From contig NC_066579.1 of NCBI RefSeq assembly GCF_024323335.1, positions 128,949,854 to 129,013,853 of the forward strand: a stretch of 64,000 nt of DNA. The letters run 5' to 3'. Positions 22,525 to 33,255 of the stretch are shown piece by piece. How positions within the stretch are numbered: the stretch's first letter is position 1; each line of letters begins with the position of its first letter. A program made the translations under genes and the position numbers. This stretch comes from Lathyrus oleraceus. Taxonomy: Eukaryota; Streptophyta; Magnoliopsida; Fabales; Fabaceae. The notes below the pieces were generated by a model. It was not told where the DNA came from. It ran no database searches and worked only from the letters and a program-made list of their open reading frames with translations.

Positions 22525-22834
22525 GCTGTCGCATTACGCGAAAAACCGGCGGGAAAAAAGAAACAACAGAGCCGCCACCGTGCGTTATTTATCCCAAAAG
22601 AGGGAAAGGAAACGCTCGAAGTAAACCTGGGAAAGAACATGGTCTCGCGACCAAAGAGAATGGGTTCGGGAGTCGGTTATGCGAAGGGAAGGTATTAGCA
22701 CCCCTACGCATCCGTAGTACTCTACGGGATCCACGCACAAAAGGAAGGAAAATGGTTGCTAAAATCACTGCTCAAACACACACACACTGGCTGAAAGAGA
22801 CACAGGAAAACACACAAGACTGAAACTGACTCGG

Positions 22835-23402
22835 CAGGATATCGCATCCTGGGCCTACTTAGTCTATCAAGCATAGACATCAGAGTCGAAGTAGTTCGGA
22901 CCGGGGAAACGACACATGCTCGCTAGGATGTCGCATCCTATGCATACGTATCTCCTTTGGACGAAGGAGAATCAGAGCATTCGTAGCTCGGCTGACACGC
23001 ACACAAACGGAAACAGGCAATGGCAAACGTGGAGCCTGAATGCCAATCACTGGGCTTACATCAGCATCCGAACCAAAAACACACACAAGGAGGCAAACGA
23101 GGAGCCTGAATGCCAATCACTGGACTTACATCAGCATCCGAACCAAAACACACACTGGAACCCGAACGCCACTCGATGGACTTACATCAGCTTCCAAGCA
23201 CACAACACCACAAAACGAAGACACAGGCAGAAGAAAGGTCTCGATTGCAACTAGGGCAAGAGAAAGGGGAGGTCTCAATCGCAACGAGGGCGAGAGAAAA
23301 GCATTAGTGTTAGTTGTTAGTCAAACTCGACAAGACATCGCATCTCGTGCCTACGTATCTCATCTGGACATGAGAATCAGAGTTGCCGTAGTTCGGCTAA
23401 AC
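22835..23402 (-). repeat. Repeated modules within the Ogre LTR
   Basis: Three copies of a ~70-bp module (about 22838-22905, 22922-22998, 23330-23402) share a ggatgtcgcatcc-type core, a cctacgtatctc phrase and a short stem such as tctcatctggacatgaga. Between them, a different ~70-bp unit (cactggacttacatcagcatcc) occurs at about 23048, 23118 and, degenerate, 23171. Equivalent blocks lie in the other LTRs. Possibly promoter or RNA-structure elements; function unknown. Confidence 0.7.
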
Positions 23403-25568
23403 TATTCCTGTTGGTTTGTGTTTTTTAGGTGGACAACGTCACTACGCAATCTACCGGATGCTCGACCTTTGGAGACTTACTCACCTGTAGTAGAAGGAGT
23501 GGACGTATCCTTAAGAGGGGATAATGTTTGTTTGTGTTTTAGGAAAGCTCAAGCAAGAAAGGAAGTCCTATACGAAGGAACCGTGCTACCTTAATTGACA
23601 TGCGAACGAGACTACGCGGAGTCTAGCAAACCTAGGGGATACAATCACACCACACAAACATATACAGCATGAAATAAACACACCAACAAGGGGCTCAAAC
23701 ATCAGGGTTAGGCTTTAGTCGAGGGGTCATATCAACCTCAACAAACAAGCCTCTGTATCGGGGTCAGGTTGGCTCTTAACCTTGCCATTGAGGGGCTAAG
23801 GTGAAGCCGGATGAAAGGTGATGAGGGGTGTGCCTCATTGCTTCTATCTCAAGTCAGAGAGAGCATCAGACAAAGGGAGCGTGGGTCCAGAATGGGGGGA
23901 CCCTTCTACGCTCAGGACATAGACTCGACTGTACAATGTACAAGATCTTGGGCTTGGATCTCAATGCTACAACCATGTAATGGGAGCAAGGAGAAGACTC
24001 ACAGAATAGTGGGGGATAGATTGCTTATCCCTACCTTCCACCAATTGCCTCAAATGAGGACTTTCCCTGCTTAGGACAAATATAAACATACACAAGCATT
24101 GCCTCTTAAGGAGGACTTCAGACAGTTTGCCCGGCTCGGTAACAGCCGGGTCTCCAGACTACATGAAGAAGAAAGTTCTATACCTCAATGCCAATTGCTT
24201 ATAAGCAAAGCAATGCAAGTTCTTAAGAGAACTGAGCAACTAAGTGTACCTGTACAAAAGTCAAACAGAATCAGCATCCCATTCATGATCAGACAACAAC
24301 AATAATGATCAATCAGTAAGGTACAATCAAACAATAATGGGCACAACACAAAGCTCAATGTGAACCAACATCCTACAAAACAGCCACATTAGTTTACAAG
24401 TCAAGTAAAACATCCCAAATGTGAAACAATATCCTTAAGCCTTAACTCCTTAACCTGAAAAGCCACAATCACATTCAAATGTAAGTAACATGACCACTAG
24501 GACTAGCCTAGGGTCCAAAAGAAAGAAAAATCCTAAAACAGCAACCAATTCATGATCAAAGTCAAGCTATTTCAATAACAAAGGGATCCCAATTGGTCCC
24601 ATATCCAAACTATGTACGCATTTTATTCTATACACAATGTAAGGCAAAAGAAGCAAACATGGATCATATAAGAGCAACCAGCAAGATCACATCCAAATAA
24701 ATGCCAAAATGGCTCCAAAAAATCCACAAAAATTCTATCCTAAACAGGGGACATTCAACAAGCTTCATGTCAATTTTCAAGCAATTTGGATAAAAGGAGC
24801 TATAGGAATTAATTAAACATGACAAAGCATGCAAAAACAACATCAAATGAGGCCCAATAATATGCATCAACTTCAATCCAATGGTAAACAGTGAGATTAA
24901 ATGGGAAATGGATGGGACCAAAGCCAAATGAAAGCTACACATGTCAGGAACTATTCTACCAAATTTCATGGTCATATCATTCATCATGCCCATTCTATGC
25001 ACAAAGTAAGGCAAACTAGTTCAAAGGAAGCCCTAAGCCTACAAACAGAATTATTGCATTCAAATCCACATCAACACAATCCCAAAAATTCTCAAACAAT
25101 TTACATCTAAACAGGACCTAATCCAGGTATGGCACACCAAATTTCAGCTTAATAGGGCAAATGGAACCATGTCAATGAAAATCAACAAAAACAGGCACAA
25201 GTATAGGCTCCAAATCACAACCTCAACACATGCTTCCACTTTAAAAATTCATAATTCAATGAAAACAAAAAAGAAATGGATGAGACCAAAACAGGGAGGT
25301 CCTATCATGTGTCTACTACAAGCATATCAAATTTCATGAATTTCCAATACACTATGAGCATTTTACAATGATTCTACCAACCTATGTCACATGGATTTGC
25401 AAATTCAACCACCAGAAATGAAAAATCATGATCAATTAGAAAACACAATGAACAATTCCACAAAAATTACCAAAGCCACCTAACATGTTAATGAGCATCC
25501 CTACCAAATTTCAATCAATTCTAACAAGGATAGGTCATGCTAAAAAATCCAACAAATTGGCATCAAGA

Positions 25569-25591
25569 GGTGTGACACCAATTGTCACACC
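25569..25591. repeat. Short perfect hairpin in the Ogre LTR
   Basis: GGTGTGACA, five-base loop, TGTCACACC: a perfect 9-bp stem, conserved in the other LTR copies (for example near 44655). Function unknown. Confidence 0.7.
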
Positions 25592-26748
25592 TAAGTTTGA
25601 AAAATTGTAACTCAAAGGCCAGGTAACATAAATTCATGAAATTTACATGGAAAAAATCCTCAGCCAATCAAGATTCACCACAAAAATTTTCAGCCATTTA
25701 TCATACAATATGAGGATTTCATGATCAAATCATTCAAAGGTATCAAATTATGCACATGTGGAAGAAACCCTAGGTCAAATGAAAAATATTCCATGCACAA
25801 CTTTGACCAATAGGTCAAAAATCATCTACACTCAATGACAAAGTCAACAAAATTATTTTCACAATTTTCTGATTTTTTTACATTTTTCTATGATTTTTCT
25901 AAGGTGTTTGGTATTTTTTATGATTTTTAAAGAATTAATTGAATTAATTAAATAAATTGTAATGGCAGTATCGTAATTATTAGGGCGGGGGAGGGAAACG
26001 CGTAATTTGAATTTTCAAATTGGATTTCAGATCAAACAGCCAAATTCATCATCTTCATCCAAGAAATTTTCCAGAAAATTACCAAAAGCTCAAGAACACG
26101 CTTCTTCCAAAACCTAACCAAAATGCGCAATCTTATAGTCGTTGGAACCGTACGAACGCGTAGAATACGAATCTTAACTCCAATTAACCTAAAACTTCCT
26201 AAATCTCAAGAATCGATGAACATAGGGTTTTAGATCTAAACTTCGAGTTAAGATTTCTCACACTACAGTTCACCATTTGAAAATCTAAACATATCCTCGT
26301 GATCTACGCAACACGCACTACCTCACGCACACAATCATTCACTAAAGCAAGCGATTCGATTTTGGCACCAACCTGTTATGGCAGCAATGATTAGGGACGA
26401 ATTCGCGCACGATTTATCGAAACAGCAGCAGAACAAGTCACAGGAAAGGTGATATGAAGCTTGGATTTGATCAACTTTACTCCTGTTGCTCGAAATTCGA
26501 AATCACCATGAATGGACCTTGATTGTACAGTGGAGAATGGCGTGGCTATGGTGATTCCTCAACACAAACAGATGGAGCAATGGCCAATGTGAGATCGCTG
26601 CAAAAAGAAAATCGCAAATTGATCCAAGTTTGATGGAGTTTGGAGGATTTTGGTTTTTTGTGAATTCTTGAAGATTCTAGAGAATAGTGATGATCTTGAT
26701 CTGGTTTTTTGGTGAATGAAAAATCTGTTATGTTTAGGAATGGATTAG

Positions 26749-26758
26749 GCTTTTATAT
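26749..26758 (-). promoter_or_regulatory. Candidate TATA box in Ogre LTR A
   Basis: The minus strand reads ATATAAAAGC about 1.2 kb into the LTR. It is the best TATA match I noticed in that part and would leave a U3 of ~1.2 kb and a long R-U5. The transcription start is not otherwise supported. Confidence 0.4.
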
Positions 26759-27950
26759 GGTAGCTTTAATCATGATTAATCAAGCCCTTAATCAAAATGG
26801 CAAAGTTAAGCTAATTGCATTTTTCTTCAAAATGGCCAAAAATGCCCTTCCTTCAAATCAGTCCAAATAGCAGCTCAATTTTGGTTCCAACAAGTCCAAA
26901 ATACCATATGTAATGTGTAGAAACAAGTTTCACTTCAATTGGATGCCTATTCTTGAATTTCACTATGTGGTAGAAAAGAGTCCAATTTTGCATTTCCACT
27001 TTTCAAGTCAAAACTCAAAATATGAGGCCTAGCCATGAAATGAGGATTCAAACACACTCCAAATGTCATTCCTGAGGTGTTACAAAAGGTCCCATCTCAA
27101 AATTCCAAATATTTCACAAGTTGGACGATTTTGCCCCTGGTTCAATTTAACAGTCCAGTTGAAAAGTGACTTTTTGCCTAGGCCATTTTTGGAAAAATCC
27201 AATGATGCACCCTTTAAGTACATGTCAAATGGAGTTTGTGCATATAAAGAACTTGCAATTTGGACAAAGCATGTGGTAGTTATGGCCTCCTGATTACGGG
27301 TCTTTTCTGAAATTCACTGAGCCATATTTTGCAAACCACACATTGGATTTTTGAGTTCTTGGACTTTTTGGAATGGTGAGAACAAGATCTTCAACTTTCA
27401 TGTTGGACAAAATTCCATTTGAAGCTTGTATGATGAAGTTATTTTGAGGGGGAAAAGTTTCCATTTTGGGCAGCTGAAATTACAGGTCATCTGCTATTTT
27501 TGGAAACTTTCTGTCTGAGCTCAAATCCTTCAACCTTGGTCTTTGATATGCCAAATGAGACTTATATGGACATGAATGAGGCCTTTCAAACCATTTCCCA
27601 CCTTCCAATCCATAAAATCGGGCACAGTTGACCACAGTTGACTTTCTAGGGCTTCTGGTTGACTGAACAATGACTGGTGACTTCTGAGCATCCAATCTTT
27701 GGCCAAACCACTTCAAAATGATCCTTGGACCATATGAGCTTGAAAAATCAACCCTAGGACTTTGTCTCAATGAAAATGGCACTTGCTTGCTTGATTGCTC
27801 GATCCTCCTGATCAGTTGACCTAGTTCATCAACTGAGCTTGCACTTGGGCACATGGACAATGCAATGTTATGCAGTGGACATTGTTAATGTTATGACCTA
27901 ATATGAAATGAAATGTGCAAAATGGTAGGGTGCAAATTTGAGGTGCTACA

Positions 27951-27965
27951 GCTGCCCCTATTCAA
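27951..27965 (-). other. Ogre polypurine tract, copy 1
   Basis: The minus strand reads TTGAATAGGGGCAGC, ending exactly where the LTR begins with TGTAG. Expected plus-strand primer site, though only AGGGG is strictly purine-rich. Confidence 0.7.
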
Positions 27966-28179
27966 TCAACTGGGAACCCGAATGGATGAGCAACGGCTGT
28001 CAGACTTTCAGGGTAAATAGGGATTGAATACCAAGAACCGTAGAAATTTGCACACTGCTGGGATTTGTCTTGTTTTCTTCTTTTTCTGTTTTTTTTTCTT
28101 CAGAGGTACAACCACATCCAGACATCGACACACGATGCATGGGGTCAGAAATCATCTCAACTAGATGCCAACGGACAAC

Positions 28180-29870
28180 CAGGAAAAACTCAACGTTTAC
28201 CAAGACCAACGGAGAGGTAAATCAACTCTACTGGGGATAACCAGGAAAGGATACAACCATACGTCAGCGGACGCAATGGGAAAAACTCAACGTTTACCAA
28301 AACCAACGGAGAGGTAAATCAACTCTACTGGGGATAACCAGGAAAGGATACAACCATACGTCAGCGGACGCAATGGGAAAAACTCAACGTTTACCAAAAC
28401 CAACGGAGAGGTAACCAATCATCATCGGATGAATGGAAAGGGATATACCACCATACGTCAGCGGACGGAATGGGAAAAACTCAACGTTTACCAAGACCAA
28501 CGGAGAGGTAACCAAACATTAATGAATGAATGGAAAGAGAGATACAACCATACGTCAGCGGACGTAATGGGGAAAAACTCAGCGTTTACCAAAACCAACG
28601 GAGAGGTAACCAAACATTAATGAATGAATGGAAAGAGAGATACAACCATACGTCAGCGGACGTAATGGGGAAAAACTCAGCGTTTACCAAAACCAACGGA
28701 GAGGTAAATCCACATGGGGACAAGTACAACTAGACGTCATAGGACGAATAGGGAAAAACTCGACGTTTACCAAGACCAACGGAGAGGTAACCAGACATCA
28801 TAGGATGAATGGGAAGACTCGACCAGACGTCATAGGACGAAAGGGAGAAGCTCGACGTTTATCGACACCAACGGAGAAGGAGAAAACTCAGCCAAGACGT
28901 CATAGGACGAAAGGGAGACTCAACGTTTATCGACACCAACGGAGAAGGAGGAAACTCAGCCAAGACGTCATAGGACGAAAGGGAGAAGGAGAAAACTCAG
29001 CCAGACGTCATAGGACGAAAGGGAGACTCAACGTTTATCGACACCAACGGAGAAGGAGGAAACTCAGCCAAGACGTCATAGGACGAAAGGGAGACTCAAC
29101 GTTTATCGACACCAACGGAGAAGGAGGAAACTCAGCCAGACGTCATAGGACGAAAGGGAGAAGGAGAAAACTCAGCCAGACGTCATAGGACGAAAGGGAG
29201 ACTCAACCAGACGTCATCGGACGAAAGGGAGAAGGAGAAAACTCAGCCAGACGTCATAGGACGAAAGGGAGAAGGAGAAAGCCACTTCACGAGGGAAAGG
29301 CACCACAACCGGAAACCGAATAGGACGTCTACTGGGAATTCGGGTTGGGAAATCAACCAGACATTAATGAATGAATGGGAATAGGGTACACCATCAGACG
29401 TTCGCGGACGAATGAGAAAAACACAACGTTTATCGAAACCAACGGGGAGGTAGATCCACTTGGGGAAGGGTACAACTATACGCCATAGGACGAATAGAAA
29501 AAACTCGACGTTTATCGACACCAACGGAGAGGAGGAGACTCTGAGGGGAATCATCTGGCCTTACCAAATGATCTGCGGGGAACAAGCAACTAGACGTCAT
29601 CGGACGCATAGGAAAACTCGACGTTTATCGACACCAACGGAGAGGAGAAATCTTCTGGGGACGACCCTGTGGGGAAAGATATCAACTATACGCCAACGGA
29701 CGCATAGGAAAAACTCGACGTTTATCGACACCAACGGAGAGGAGGACTCTTCTAGGGAGGGCGAACACAACCAAATCATCAATGGATGATGGGGAAAAAC
29801 TCGACGCTTATCGACACCAACGGAGAGGAGGAACTTCACTAGGGAAGGGACGACGTTACGAACATCGAAA
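28180..29870 (-). repeat. Ogre tail tandem repeat array, copy 1
   Basis: About 16 units spaced 65-110 bp, each carrying a core like acgtttaccaaaaccaacgg followed by agagg, alternating with tacgtcagcggacg or gacgtcataggacg phrases. Units fall into subfamilies (taccaa type before ~28800, tatcgacacc type after). Open frames across it encode only repeat peptide. Tandem repeats in the 3' untranslated part of Ogre elements are known to be hypervariable and to seed satellites. Confidence 0.9.
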
Positions 29871-30180
29871 GATGATGTTTACCGACATCGAAGAAGACCA
29901 GACACTACGCATGACTGGGAAATCACCGAAAGATGGTGTTTACTGACACCAAAGAAACAACACACGCGGGTGCTAACGGTATACTGACATCTACAAGATG
30001 ACAGGGCAAGGCTGAACACTTGCAGGGGATCTCACCGGGGAACAAGGTCACGACAGCGAGCAAACAGGAAGGAACACCAAGGATACCGGGTTGTAGGTAT
30101 GAAACAGGTGACCGACCAAAGCGTGAATTGGTTTGTGTTCCAAAACACTCAACATCCTGAAGAGGGCTAGAAAAGCAGTC

Positions 30181-31040
30181 TTGTTAAAGGATGGACATTC
30201 GATTCCACAAGGAATACGAATCTTACTCGACTGGGGAGGACGACTTCGACCCAAGAGCGCATGAGACATATTATCTATAGCCGTCAGAACGTAGATAATA
30301 ACCTCGCATGGAAGATTATCCATAACCGGGTTGCAGGTTGTTAAATGGATAAATCAACCGACATCATCCTGAAGAGAGCAAAGGCAAACTTGTTAAAGGA
30401 TGGACATTCGATTCCGAACAAAGGAATACGAACCTTACTCTGCTGGAGAAAACAATCAAAGGACTGACCAGAGAGTGCATGAGACATATTATCTATAGCC
30501 GTCGGAACGTAGATAACACACTCGCATGGAAGATTATCCATAACCGGGTCGTAGGTTGTTAGATGGATAAACGACCGAAAAGAAAGGCATCAGGGTACCA
30601 GACTAGGTATGCAAAAGATGACCAATCAAAAAAGGATAAAGTTGCTAACTCGGAGCAAATACCCAAAAGAAAGGGGAAGACCCACTGGGGCCGATACTGC
30701 TTGATCAAGGCAAGTATCCAGAGGGGAAAAGAATATCAATACCGCAAACTGGGTACTGATAACTGCAAAGAGGGGATTACATCTACCGGTTAGTAGGCAG
30801 AAAACCACGGAAAAGTAACCAGTCATCGATAAGATGAGCACACAGGGTTAACTCCACCAAGGGGATGAAAGTGGGATTTTACAACTACCAATTTGTAGGT
30901 AGAAAACAACCGACAGAATGAACCACAAAGGTTACCTCTGCTAGGGGATGAAAGTGGGATTTTACAACTACCGGTTGGGTAGAAAACCACAAAGATAGGA
31001 CTTACAACTACCGGGTTGTAGGTAGAAGCCACAAATTCCG
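30181..31040 (-). repeat. Ogre tail repeats: ~0.21-kb pair and short units
   Basis: A segment beginning ttgttaaaggatggacattc at 30181 recurs at 30390, and both copies end with gaagattatccataaccggg (30311 and 30529). Further along, ttacaactaccggttgtagg-like units occur near 30879, 30963 and 31000. No coding potential recognised. Confidence 0.8.
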
Positions 31041-31639
31041 CTGAGGAAGATGAATGAGTACCGGTTGGTGAGCCACTATTCATTCATGCCCCAGGGCAAC
31101 ACAAGAGACAGTCAACAAGAAGCCAATTTAGGATCGATCCAAAAAGGCAAACTGAAACAAGACTCATCCTAATGAGGAAAGAACTCAATAGGGAAAACCC
31201 ATCCCATTAGGGAGGGAACGGAAGCAACCGTCATCCACGAGGATGTATCTCAGTGGGGAAATGGCAGGAAAGGATGGACACTTTCTGCTTAAGGGGCAGA
31301 CTCTACATGGAGAGATCAGACACGCCCACATCTACTAGGAGGCTACTGGGTAGAACCAGGTTTTCTTTCACCGACGGATGAGGAAATAAACCTCTCCGGG
31401 GGGTACCAATCCTGAAAGCCGTCAGGAGCAACTGTAGCAAACGTGCTGTACAAGTTAAACGAACATCCGCCTCTGCCGGGGATACGGTCTGACAGGTTTC
31501 GGAACACATGAATGCATATGTTTGAATTTTTCTATGGCGTAATGCTCCACATTGAATGGAAATGCTACGCGTCTTGAGGATGCAATGATTACTACATGCA
31601 AAATGCAAATGCACCCTGGCTACGGAGCCAAAAGATCGG

Positions 31640-32560
31640 GTACTCCAACTCTGCGGGGATACTCTGGCTGAGGAATACTCTGCGGGGAGAGCCTTCATTT
31701 GGGAATGCTTTGCGGAGAAAGCACCGACTTCTCACTCATGCTGGAGAAACAACATTATTGCCGGGAACGGGATAGACCTCGCTGGGGACATCCTTCACAG
31801 GACTCCACTCCGCTAGGGGACTCCACTTGGGAAGCAAACACTACTCAGCTGGGGAAGCTGACACCAAGCAGCTCTTCAGGGATGATACTCATTGAGGAGT
31901 AACAAGATCACTTTACCAGAGATTGATAAAGCGACTTCACTGGGGAAGATTCCACCAAACCTTAGGTAGAACAGCTCTGCTTCGGGGAATAACCACTACT
32001 CCACTGGGGACGATCCACCCAATCCACAGGTAGACTAAGCTCAGTTGGGGATGCCAATACTGATCTGCCGCGGGAACCCGTCCAATCCACAAGTAGGATG
32101 AACTCTGCTGGAGAAATATTTCTTTGAAACCCGCTCCACTCGGGGAACTTGCTGAAGAACAAACCCACACCATTCTGCCGAGGAGAACAACTCTGGTGGG
32201 GATGATAACACATTATATCATACTGGAGATAGACCTTCACAACCCTGCTGGGAGAAACACTCACGGCCGTGCTGGGGATAACATATCACAAACCCAACTG
32301 CTGGAGAACAACATTCTCACGACAAACTCCGCCGGGGGAATTCCTGGGGAAACATCTGCCAGGCATTCAGCGGGGATCTCAACTGGGGGAAATCTGCCAA
32401 CACAGGCCTGCTGGGGATATGCAGTCCTTACATCTGCTGAGGAAAGAAGATACCATCCACAGACACCTCTGCAGGGGAATACAACTCTGACAGATATCAA
32501 ACTTGCTCCGAGAAGAACTTGCTGGGGAAAAGCTCACAGAAGACGACCTGTAAAACAGCA
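31640..32560 (-). repeat. Ogre tail degenerate CTGCTGGGGA repeat field, copy 1
   Basis: Roughly 27 degenerate occurrences of a ctgctggggaa-type core, 25-45 bp apart (for example near 31658, 31780, 32107, 32270, 32409, 32529). The core resembles the complement of part of the element's own primer site; the orientation is discussed under findings. No convincing protein is encoded. Confidence 0.75.
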
Positions 32561-32599
32561 CAACACAACGCCCCAGGGGTACATGGACAAGATATGCTC

Positions 32600-33255
32600 A
32601 AGTGTCCTCAACATTCAAAATGATTTTCAAATGTTTTATCCTTCTGCAGGTTATTGTTAAGCCTTCATGTTTTATTATATGCAATGTTTATCAAAAATTC
32701 GGACGTTTTTGCAAACAAAACAGTAAAAATAAAAACAAGAGAGCTATTTATCTGAATAACGACTTTTATTGATTGAAAATGTGCCTGAAAAGGCGAATAC
32801 ATCGGGAAGCAATTCCTAGAAAGAGGTAATCGCGCACAAAAGGAAAATAAACTATCCTAATGGCAATGTGAATACGGCATCCACTATTTCCCAATCCTGT
32901 TATAACCCATAGATCATCAGTTTTCCTCCCAACTCCTTGCTTTCTGAGAAGAATGACCGGACCGATCACATCTTTCGAGATGGCAGCTGACAAAGCGAGA
33001 TGATGTACAGATAACTCAGCCTGTAGCCTTCGCTTTAATCCCTCTTTTGGCTGGATCGCCCTTTCAGGTTTTCAATCCACCAGGATACCCATTTTTGCCT
33101 AAGTCGCCCTTGCGGGTTTTCGACTTACCGGGTGTACCAATTCTTTTCATTTATATCCCTAATTTTTGCCCGAACCTTTTCTTTCTGTTTTTTGGTTCGC
33201 CGGGATGCCCCTTTTTTGCCTGGACTCTTTTGTTCTTTTTGTCCAGCGGGTCAAT
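32600..33255 (-). other. Spacer between Ogre pol and the tail repeats
   Basis: About 650 bp without coding signal. Between about 33050 and 33240 a ~70-bp unit with tcgcccttncgggttttc and accgggntgtacc phrases appears in three decaying copies. The pol stop lies at its right edge. Confidence 0.6.

Larger units (their letters stand above)
20029..22526 (-). mobile_element. Truncated Ogre internal region (5' part only)
   Basis: Left end of the Ogre chain: the N-terminal part of gag, the leader and the primer site, matching 39116-41614 at an offset of ~19087. It is cut within gag at the satellite, with AGGTG (20029-20033) shared by both sides of the join. The rest of this unit (protease, pol, tail) is absent. 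Confidence 0.93.
22527..27950 (-). repeat. Ogre LTR A (5424 bp)
   Basis: On the minus strand it begins TGTAGCACC (27950) and ends ATGCGACA (22527). It matches 41615-47035 and 60700-64000 almost perfectly. Differences from LTR B that I found are one substitution (23809) and three homopolymer-length changes (near 22629, 22738 and 26705). It is the 3' LTR of the complete copy to its right and the 5' LTR of the truncated unit to its left. Confidence 0.95.

Noticed and set aside
23040..23594. 184-codon plus-strand frame recurring in each Ogre LTR (also 42126-42680, 61213-61767)
   Set aside because: It recurs only because the LTR recurs, is antisense to the element, and encodes LTR module repeats with no recognisable domain.
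28628..29188. 186-codon plus-strand open frame
   Set aside because: It only translates the tail minisatellite (repeating R-R-H-R-T-K-G peptide) and is antisense to the element.
28180..29870. Regularly spaced repeats resembling a CRISPR array
   Set aside because: Repeats are degenerate, spacing varies from 65 to 110 bp, 'spacers' are themselves repeated, and the array sits in the tail of a plant retrotransposon.
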